A DNA stretch of 64,000 nt, from contig NZ_CP097267.1 of NCBI RefSeq assembly GCF_028473605.1, positions 1,368,501-1,432,500 of the forward strand, given 5' to 3'. Below the pieces are notes generated by a model that saw only the letters and a list, made by a program, of their open reading frames with translations, did not search any database and had not been told where the DNA came from. Each line of letters starts with the position of its first letter. Positions within the stretch are counted from its first letter, which is position 1. The DNA is from Acidovorax sp. NCPPB 3576. Its GTDB lineage: Bacteria; Pseudomonadota; Gammaproteobacteria; Burkholderiales; Burkholderiaceae_C. Positions 58,082 through 64,000 of this stretch are shown one piece after another. The position numbers were made by a program, and so were the translations under genes.

Positions 58082-58540
58082 TCAGCCCAGTTCGGCGATC
58101 AACTCGATTTCCACGCAGGCGCCCATGGGGATCTGCGCCACGCCGAAAGCGCTGCGGGCATGCACGCCCTTGTCGCCGAACACCTGGCCGAACAGCTCGC
58201 TCGCGCCGTTGGTCACCAGGTGCTGCTCGGTGAAATCGCCTGTCGAATTGACCAGGCTCATGACCTTGACGATGCGCTGGATGCGGTTCAGGTCGCCGCC
58301 GGTGGCGGCATGCAGCGTGCCCAGCAGGTCGATGGCCACGGCCCGTGCGGCGGCCTTGCCTTCTTCGGTGGTGATGTTGCGGCCGAACTGCGCGGCCCAG
58401 GGCTTGCCGTCCTTGCGCGCGATGTGTCCGCTCAGGAACACCAGGTTGCCGGTCTGCACGTAGGGCACATAGGCCGCGGCGGGGACCGAGACGGGCGGCA
58501 GGGTGATGTCGAGTTCTTTCAGCTTGTCGTAAACGCTCAT
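58082..58540 (-). CDS. RidA family protein (YjgF/YER057c)
   Basis: A 152-residue RidA-like protein. Conserved marks are YVPYVQTGNLVFLSGHIARKDGK and GDLNRIQRIVKVMSLVNSTGDFTEQHLVTNGASELFGQVFGDKGVHARSAFGVAQIPMGACVEIELIAE; the Arg in HARSAFGV matches the catalytic position of canonical RidA. RidA deaminates reactive enamine/imine intermediates. The length is longer than RidA (about 128) by an N-terminal segment, as in the Rid2/Rid7-type subfamilies. AAGGAAC lies upstream of ATG 58540. It is convergent with the MCP gene. Confidence 0.85.
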   Translation of the reverse strand: MSVYDKLKELDITLPPVSVPAAAYVPYVQTGNLVFLSGHIARKDGKPWAAQFGRNITTEEGKAAARAVAIDLLGTLHAATGGDLNRIQRIVKVMSLVNSTGDFTEQHLVTNGASELFGQVFGDKGVHARSAFGVAQIPMGACVEIELIAELG

Positions 58541-58580
58541 GGTGTTCCTTGGCAACGGGGAGGAGTAGGAAGGCAGAAAG

Positions 58581-58604
58581 GCCGCAGGCCAGGGGGCCTG
58601 CGGC
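58581..58604 (-). terminator. Putative terminator of second MCP gene
   Basis: GCCGCAGGCC (58581-58590) and GGCCTGCGGC (58595-58604) form a perfect 10-bp stem with a 4-base loop. On the minus strand it is followed by CTTTCT, a weak T tract, between the second MCP gene and ridA. Confidence 0.55.
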
Positions 58605-58745
58605 GCAGCGCGCAAGTGTTGCACAACCTGCTTTCGTTTCTTCCCATTCGTTGCTCGCGGTGCCAATCCCTCTGGCCGCGTTGGTTCGCGGCCGCACCGT
58701 GATCGTCCCTTCCGTGGCCGCCCGGAGCGGACGGCGCGCGTGGGT

Positions 58746-60410
58746 TCAGGCCAGGGCCGGGCGGCGTGGCTGGAAGGCCGAGGGCAGGGCGGTTTTGGCT
58801 GCGCTGCGCAGGGCTGGCTGGCCGGGGGCGGACAGCATGGCATGGGCATCGAGCTTGAAGATGGCGACCGCATCCACCAGCCGGCGCGTCTGCTGCTCCA
58901 GGCTCTGGGCCGCTGCGGCGCTTTCTTCCACCAGCGCGGCGTTTTGCTGCGTGGTCTGGTCGATCTGGCTGATGGCCTGGCTGATCTGGCCCACGCCGGC
59001 GCTCTGCTCGGCGCTGGCGCCACGGATCTGCGCCACCATTTCCGTGACGCGCTGGATCGCACCGACCACTTCCTGCATCGTGCGGCCGGCCTGGTCCACC
59101 AGCTCGGTGCCCTGCGACACCCGCTCCACGCTGGTCCCGATCAAACCCTTGATCTGCTTGGCGGCATCGGCCGAACGGCCGGCCAGGCTGCGCACCTCGG
59201 ACGCCACCACCGCGAAGCCGCGGCCCTGCTCGCCTGCCCGGGCGGCTTCCACCGCGGCGTTGAGCGCCAGGATGTTGGTCTGGAAGGCGATGCCGTCGAT
59301 CACGCCGATGATGTCGGAGATCTGCCGCGAGCTGTCGTTGATGTCCCTCATGGTCTTGACCACCTGGGTCACCACGCCGCCGCCTTGCGTTGCGACCGTG
59401 GCCGCGTTCTGCGCCAGTTGATCGGCCTGCTTGGCGTTGTCCGCGTTGTTGCGCACGGTGGTGCTGAACTGTTCCATGGTCGAGGCCACTTGCTCCAGCG
59501 AGCTGGCCTGCTCTTCGGTGCGCTGGCTCAGGTCGGTGTTGCCGGTGGAGATTTCCATCGAGCCCGTGGCGATGGAGTCGCTGGCGTTGCGCACTTCGGC
59601 CACGATCGACACCAGGCTCTGCTGCATGGTGCCCAGAGAGGCGAGCACGCTGCCGGCCAGGGCGCTGGCCACACGGGGCATGTCGGACAGGTCGCCCTGC
59701 GCGACGCGCTGGGCTGCGAAGCTCAGTTCGGCGGGCTCGGCACCCAGCGAGCGGGTGAGGCTGCGCGTGATCAGCACGCCGGCGATGGCGGCCGCGGCGA
59801 AGGCCAGCAGGCAGGCGCCCAGCAGCAGGGACCGCTGCCACTGGAACTCGGCCTCCGCTTCCTTGACCAGGGCCGTCGCCCGGCTGTCCGTGGCGGCCGC
59901 GTATTCGTTCGTCTTGGCGATCAGCGCCGCCAGCAGGGGGCGGCATTCCGCGTTCATCTTGGTGGTGGCCTGTTCGCGCTGGCCGGACACGGCCAGGTTG
60001 ATGATGTCCAGCGCCACGGTGCCGTAGGCCTGCTCCACCTTGTCGATCTCGCCCACCAGGGTCTTGATGGCCGGGGGCACCTCGCCGTGGCTGACCATGT
60101 CTTTGAGCTTGGCCATGCTGGCCTGCACGTCCTTGTGCGCGTCGATCGCCGCCGCCTTTTCAGCCGCGATGTCGGCATCGCTCTTCACCAGCACCAGATT
60201 GCGGGCCGCGATGGCCCTGCGGTCCACCGCCGTGCGGATCTGCTCGGCCAGCTTGGCGCGTGCAGCAACGCCGTGCACGTAGCCGCTGAAGTTCTCGTTG
60301 GCCCCGTTCAGCCCCCACACCGCCACGCTGGATGCCACCAGCACCAGAAGGGCCAGCATCCCGAAGGAAAGCGTCAACTGGGCTTTGACGGTGAGATTTC
60401 GCAGCGACAT
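58746..60410 (-). CDS. Methyl-accepting chemotaxis protein, second copy
   Basis: A 554-residue chemoreceptor with helix [23 protein letters not shown], a roughly 150-residue periplasmic four-helix-bundle sensor ([34 protein letters not shown]), a second helix [21 protein letters not shown], a HAMP region, and the MCP hairpin [56 protein letters not shown]. The C-terminus ([14 protein letters not shown]) lacks a CheR pentapeptide. The start has AGGAGTGCCGT upstream. It is divergent from comEC and on the opposite strand to the other MCP. Ligand unknown. Confidence 0.92.
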   Translation of the reverse strand: MSLRNLTVKAQLTLSFGMLALLVLVASSVAVWGLNGANENFSGYVHGVAARAKLAEQIRTAVDRRAIAARNLVLVKSDADIAAEKAAAIDAHKDVQASMAKLKDMVSHGEVPPAIKTLVGEIDKVEQAYGTVALDIINLAVSGQREQATTKMNAECRPLLAALIAKTNEYAAATDSRATALVKEAEAEFQWQRSLLLGACLLAFAAAAIAGVLITRSLTRSLGAEPAELSFAAQRVAQGDLSDMPRVASALAGSVLASLGTMQQSLVSIVAEVRNASDSIATGSMEISTGNTDLSQRTEEQASSLEQVASTMEQFSTTVRNNADNAKQADQLAQNAATVATQGGGVVTQVVKTMRDINDSSRQISDIIGVIDGIAFQTNILALNAAVEAARAGEQGRGFAVVASEVRSLAGRSADAAKQIKGLIGTSVERVSQGTELVDQAGRTMQEVVGAIQRVTEMVAQIRGASAEQSAGVGQISQAISQIDQTTQQNAALVEESAAAAQSLEQQTRRLVDAVAIFKLDAHAMLSAPGQPALRSAAKTALPSAFQPRRPALA

Positions 60411-60588
60411 ACGGCACTCCTAAATTGGATTAATTGATAAATATGATTCAAATGATAAGCGGCATTTTGCAAAAGTAAAGTTGAATCGGCGCCGGCCCGC
60501 GCCATGAATAAAGCGATGCCGACAGGCGGAAAGCATTTGGTTGGGGCGGAAAGGAAGCGTTGCTCAGGCACGCCATTAGCATGCGCGC

Positions 60589-63138
60589 ATGCCGCTGCCG
60601 TCTCCTGCCTTCGCTGCTCCCGCAACGCCTGCCGTGGCGCGCCCCTGGCGCTGGCCGTGGTGGCTTGGCGGGGTGCTCGCCGGAGCGGCGCTGCAACTCA
60701 TGCAGGCGGCGCTGTGGCCGCTGGCCGTGTATGCGGTGGCGGCGCTGGGCGGGCTGTTGGCGGCCATTGCGGCAGCCGTGCCTTCACGCCGCATGCTGCC
60801 TGCCTGGTGCCGCTCGCGCGGCTGGATGTTCGCCGCGGGTCTGGTCTTCATGGCGGGTGCGACCGGCCTGCGCGCGCTTGTGTTTTTGCAAGGGGCGTTG
60901 CCGCCGGCGCTGGAAGGCCGCGACATTCACCTGGTGGGCGTCGTGGCTGCCATGCCGCAGACCGGCGAATCCGGCGTGCGGCTGCGCATGGTGGTGGAAT
61001 CGGCCTTGCTGGACGGTCGAGCGGTCGCCGTGCCTGCGCTGATCGACGTGGCCTGGTATGTCGGCGCGTTCGGCGAGGCGCCCGGCGCGGCGGATGTGCG
61101 GCGCCTGTCCACCGGCGTGCGGGCCGGCGAGCGTTGGCGCATGACGGTGCGCCTGAAGGCGCCCCACGGCCTGCGCAACCCCCAAGGCTTCGATGCCGAA
61201 CTGGCCTGGTGGGAGCAGGGCGTGCAGGCCACCGGCTACGTGCGCACCGGCGCGCGGGACGAGCCGCCGCTGCGGCTGGAGGCGACCTGGCAGTATCCCG
61301 TGCAGCGGGCGCGGCAAGCGGTGCGCGATGCCATCCTGGCCCACCTGGCGCCCGTTGGTGCGGCAGCCGATTCGGACGACGGCGGCACCGCCGCCCGCGC
61401 CCGGGCCGCGGGCGTGGTGGCGGCCCTGGTCACCGGCGACCAGCGGGCCATCGACCGGGCCGACTGGGATGTGTTCCGGGCCACGGGCGTGGCGCACCTG
61501 GTCAGCATCTCGGGCCTGCACATCACGCTGTTTGCCTGGCTGGCGGCCACGGTGGTGGGCGCGTTCTGGCGCCGCGTTCCGCGCCTGTGCCTGGCGGTGC
61601 CCGCGCCGACGGCGGCGCTGGCCGGGGGCGTCCTGCTGGCCTGGGCCTATGCCGTGTTCAGCGGATGGGGCGTGCCGGCGCAGCGCACGGTGTGCATGCT
61701 GGCCACCGTGGCGCTGCTGCGGCTTTCGGGGCGGCGCTGGCCGTGGCCGCACGTCTGGCTGCTGGCCTGCGCAGTGGTGGTGCTGGCCGATCCCTGGGCG
61801 CTGCTGCAGGCAGGGTTCTGGCTGAGCTTCGTCGCGGTGGCGGTGTTGTTTGCTACTGATTCAATAGCAAAGGAGGCAGATAGATCTAGGGCATCGGGCC
61901 GATTGGTGTCCATGCTGCGCGAGCAGTGGGTCGTCACGCTCGCCCTCACGCCGCTCACGCTGCTGCTGTTCGGGCAGGTGTCCATCGTCGGACTGCTGGC
62001 CAACCTGGTGGCGATTCCCTGGATCACGCTGCTGGTCACGCCGCTGGCTTTGGGCGGCACCCTGTGGGCGCCGCTGTGGACCGCCGCCGCGTGGTGCGTG
62101 CTGCCCTTTGCCGGCCTGCTGCAGTGGCTGGCCGCGCTGCCATGGGCCGCCGTCTCGCTGCCCGCCGCGCCGGTGTGGGCGGGCGTGGCCGGGGTGGCGG
62201 GCGGCACGCTGCTGGCCTTGCGCTGGCCCTGGCCGTTGCGGGCGCTGGGCGTGCCGCTGCTGATTCCCGTGCTGTGGTGGCAGCCGCACCGCCCGCTGCC
62301 GGGCCAGTTCGAACTGCTGGCGGCCGATGTGGGCCAAGGGCAGGCCGTCCTCGTGCGGACCGCGCACCACGCCATGCTGTACGACGCGGGCCCGCGCTAT
62401 GGGCTGGAGAGCGATGCCGGCGACCGCGTGCTGGTGCCGCTGCTGCGCAGCATGGGCGAGCGCATCGACCTGTTGATGTTGAGCCACCGCGACACCGACC
62501 ACACCGGCGGTGCCGCCGCCGTGCTGGCGCAGCAGCCGCAGGCGGGGCTCATGGGCTCGATCGAGAACGAGCATGCCCTGCAGCAGTTGCGCCCCGCCGT
62601 GCCTTGCCTGGCGGGCCAGCGCTGGGCGTGGGACGGCGTGCTGTTCGAGCTGCTGCATCCGCTGCAGGCGCAGGCGCACGACGATGCGCCGCAGGCGGCG
62701 CCCCGGCCTGCCGTGCGGCCCAACACCCTGAGCTGCGTGCTGCGGATCACGGCGGCCCCATCGCAGGAGGGTGCCCCGCCTTCCGCCCTGCTGGCGGGCG
62801 ACATCGAGCAGGCGCAGGAGTCCGCGCTGCTGGCCCGTGGCGCCATCGGGCCGGCCGATGTGCTGCTCGTGCCGCACCATGGCAGCAAGACATCTTCGAC
62901 GGCGGCGTTCCTGGATGCGGTCCGCCCCCGCACCGCGCTGGTGCAGGCCGGCTACCGCAACCGCTTCGGCCACCCCGCGCCGGACGTGGTGGCCCGCTAC
63001 CGCGAACGGGGCGCCGTGCTGCTCGACTCGCCGCGCTGCGGCGCGGCCACATGGGCGTCCGAGGCGCCCCGCGAATGGCGCTGCGAACGCGATGCGGGCC
63101 GGCGCTACTGGCACCACGCACCGGCGCCTTTGCCGTAG
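60589..63138 (+). CDS. comEC: DNA internalization protein ComEC/Rec2
   Basis: ComEC forms the inner-membrane channel that takes up single-stranded DNA in natural transformation. The 849-residue product has the N-terminal DUF4131/OB-like domain, the competence core with GVAHLVSISGLHITLFAWLAATVVG, about eight membrane helices to residue about 570, and a C-terminal MBL domain (LLAADVGQGQAVLVRTAHHAMLYDAGPRYG, LMLSHRDTDHTGG). A copy of the palindrome repeat lies in frame (61849-61871). The start is ATG 60589. No other competence genes are adjacent. Confidence 0.9.
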   Translation: MPLPSPAFAAPATPAVARPWRWPWWLGGVLAGAALQLMQAALWPLAVYAVAALGGLLAAIAAAVPSRRMLPAWCRSRGWMFAAGLVFMAGATGLRALVFLQGALPPALEGRDIHLVGVVAAMPQTGESGVRLRMVVESALLDGRAVAVPALIDVAWYVGAFGEAPGAADVRRLSTGVRAGERWRMTVRLKAPHGLRNPQGFDAELAWWEQGVQATGYVRTGARDEPPLRLEATWQYPVQRARQAVRDAILAHLAPVGAAADSDDGGTAARARAAGVVAALVTGDQRAIDRADWDVFRATGVAHLVSISGLHITLFAWLAATVVGAFWRRVPRLCLAVPAPTAALAGGVLLAWAYAVFSGWGVPAQRTVCMLATVALLRLSGRRWPWPHVWLLACAVVVLADPWALLQAGFWLSFVAVAVLFATDSIAKEADRSRASGRLVSMLREQWVVTLALTPLTLLLFGQVSIVGLLANLVAIPWITLLVTPLALGGTLWAPLWTAAAWCVLPFAGLLQWLAALPWAAVSLPAAPVWAGVAGVAGGTLLALRWPWPLRALGVPLLIPVLWWQPHRPLPGQFELLAADVGQGQAVLVRTAHHAMLYDAGPRYGLESDAGDRVLVPLLRSMGERIDLLMLSHRDTDHTGGAAAVLAQQPQAGLMGSIENEHALQQLRPAVPCLAGQRWAWDGVLFELLHPLQAQAHDDAPQAAPRPAVRPNTLSCVLRITAAPSQEGAPPSALLAGDIEQAQESALLARGAIGPADVLLVPHHGSKTSSTAAFLDAVRPRTALVQAGYRNRFGHPAPDVVARYRERGAVLLDSPRCGAATWASEAPREWRCERDAGRRYWHHAPAPLP
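61849..61871. repeat. Palindromic repeat inside comEC
   Basis: TTTGCTA (61849-61855) and TAGCAAA (61865-61871) form a 7-bp stem around a 9-base loop, read in frame within comEC. Confidence 0.55.
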
Positions 63139-63234
63139 CCACCGGTCCCGGGCCCGTGGCGGGGGACGCTGGCCACCCGAAGTCGCCAAAACCCGGCTCA
63201 CAACTTGCTATGCTGGTTGCAGGAGGCACCAGTT

Positions 63235-64000
63235 ATGCAGAAGTTCGATGAGATGTACACGACGCTGCCGTTCGACGGCAGCGATGTGCGCCCCCACTAC
63301 AAGCGCTACGGCCAGTGGTTGTCGGGCCAGCCAGACGAGGCCATGCAGGCGCGCCGCGCCGAGGCCGAGATGATTTTTCGCCGCGTTGGCATCACCTTCG
63401 CGGTGTACGGCGCCAAGGACGAGGAGGGCGCCGGCACCGAGCGGCTCATTCCCTTCGACCTGATTCCCCGCATCATCCCCGCGCACGAGTGGGCCCGCAT
63501 GCAGCAGGGGCTGGTGCAGCGCGTCACCGCCCTCAACCGCTTCATCCACGACGTCTATCACGGCCAGGACATCCTGCATGCCGGCATCGTGCCCTCCGAC
63601 CTGATCCTGAGGAACGCCCAGTACCGGCCCGAGATGGCCGGTGTCGATGTGCCGCGCAACCTCTACGCGCACATCGCCGGCATCGACATCGTGCGCGCCC
63701 CGGATGCGAGCGGCAACGGCATCTACTACGTGCTCGAAGACAACCTGCGCGTGCCCTCGGGCGTGTCGTACATGCTGGAAAACCGCAAGATGATGATGCG
63801 GCTGTTTCCCGAGCTGTTCCGCACCCACCGCGTGGCGCCCGTCGCGCACTATCCCGACCTGCTGCTGGACACCCTGCGCGCGAGCGCCCCGGCCGCCACG
63901 GCGCAGCCTACGGTGGTGGTGCTGACGCCCGGCATGTACAACAGCGCGTACTTCGAGCACGCCTTCCTCGCGCAGCAGATGGGCGTGGAATTGGTCGAGG
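63235..64000 (+). CDS. Circularly permuted type 2 ATP-grasp protein (cut by window edge)
   Basis: The first 255 residues of a longer protein (usually about 470-490). The N-terminus FDEMYTTLPFDGSDVRPHYKRYGQWL, RVGITFAVYG, ERLIPFDLIPRIIPAHEW, IHDVYHGQDILHAGIVPSDLI and YVLEDNLRVPSGVSYMLENRKMMMRLFPELF match the DUF404/DUF407 circularly permuted ATP-grasp family. These proteins occur with alpha-E and transglutaminase-like partners in an amide-bond-forming system of unknown product. The start has CAGGAGGCACCAGTT, a near-perfect Shine-Dalgarno sequence. The gene continues beyond the edge. Confidence 0.85.
   Translation, partial: MQKFDEMYTTLPFDGSDVRPHYKRYGQWLSGQPDEAMQARRAEAEMIFRRVGITFAVYGAKDEEGAGTERLIPFDLIPRIIPAHEWARMQQGLVQRVTALNRFIHDVYHGQDILHAGIVPSDLILRNAQYRPEMAGVDVPRNLYAHIAGIDIVRAPDASGNGIYYVLEDNLRVPSGVSYMLENRKMMMRLFPELFRTHRVAPVAHYPDLLLDTLRASAPAATAQPTVVVLTPGMYNSAYFEHAFLAQQMGVELVE

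Noticed and set aside
60420..60560. Possible sigma-28 flagellar promoter for the second MCP or comEC
   Set aside because: GCCGCTTA resembles the -10 but the -35 TAAAG is absent at the right spacing on the minus strand; the plus-strand TAAAGTTG has no matching -10.

Overview
The window is chromosomal DNA of high G+C (about two thirds by eye) from a betaproteobacterium, most likely a member of the Comamonadaceae close to Acidovorax/Paracidovorax. The evidence is the mix of orphan Bug-type solute receptors, an IPTL-CTERM protein, a mutL with the endonuclease-type C-terminus, the pyrG-kdsA-DUF1330-eno-ftsB order, the parE-transglycosylase-parC order, and a dispersed short palindrome of the GCTAT...ATAGC type. 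This placement is inference from gene content; no rRNA or tRNA gene was found.

Layout. 1-1050: the start of a secreted tail-fibre-like protein and an IPTL-CTERM surface protein. 1273-6844: a minus-strand operon with overlapping genes (MFS exporter, miaA, ABC ATPase, FtsX-type permease). 6909-14946: two serine hydrolases, a lipoprotein glycerophosphodiesterase with a calcium-loop insert, an outer-membrane-like protein, mutL, a DedA protein, a glycine-zipper lipoprotein and a cupin. 14995-19275: tsaE-amiC back to back with queG, then a cidA/lrgB pair. 19301-27990: a transport and regulation block with an AEC carrier, a LysR regulator facing an aspartate-carbamoyltransferase-like gene, a TauE exporter, two Bug receptors flanking xerD, and a divergent SnoaL-like/AraC pair. 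28039-33772: two tandem EAL-HDOD signalling proteins, a DUF455 protein, a gamma carbonic anhydrase homologue, Hsp33 and an unknown P-loop-like protein.

33823-39761: the conserved operon pyrG-kdsA-DUF1330-eno-ftsB on the minus strand, interrupted between DUF1330 and eno by two AT-richer accessory genes (35572-36895). These look like an unknown effector-like protein followed by a small polytopic membrane protein, and they are the most unusual cargo in the window. 39863-45580: coaBC, dut, an SlyB-like lipoprotein, a SlyD-like isomerase and the ribosomal oxygenase roxA. 45753-48584: dapA-bamC-metallohydrolase. 48620-50677: a methyltransferase, a small membrane protein and an MFS transporter. 50814-56015: parE, a lytic transglycosylase and parC. 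56151-60410: two chemoreceptors around a RidA protein. 60589-64000: comEC and the start of a circularly permuted ATP-grasp protein.

Most of the window is housekeeping: replication fidelity, tRNA modification, CoA, CTP and lipid A sugar synthesis, envelope assembly and chromosome segregation. Three cross-cutting signals stand out. One is the accessory pair inside the eno operon. The second is a short palindromic repeat that occurs both between and inside genes. The third is a recurring arrangement in which a -10-like hexamer sits 6-9 bases before the start codon with no Shine-Dalgarno sequence (mutL, queG, parE, coaBC and others), suggesting leaderless mRNAs.
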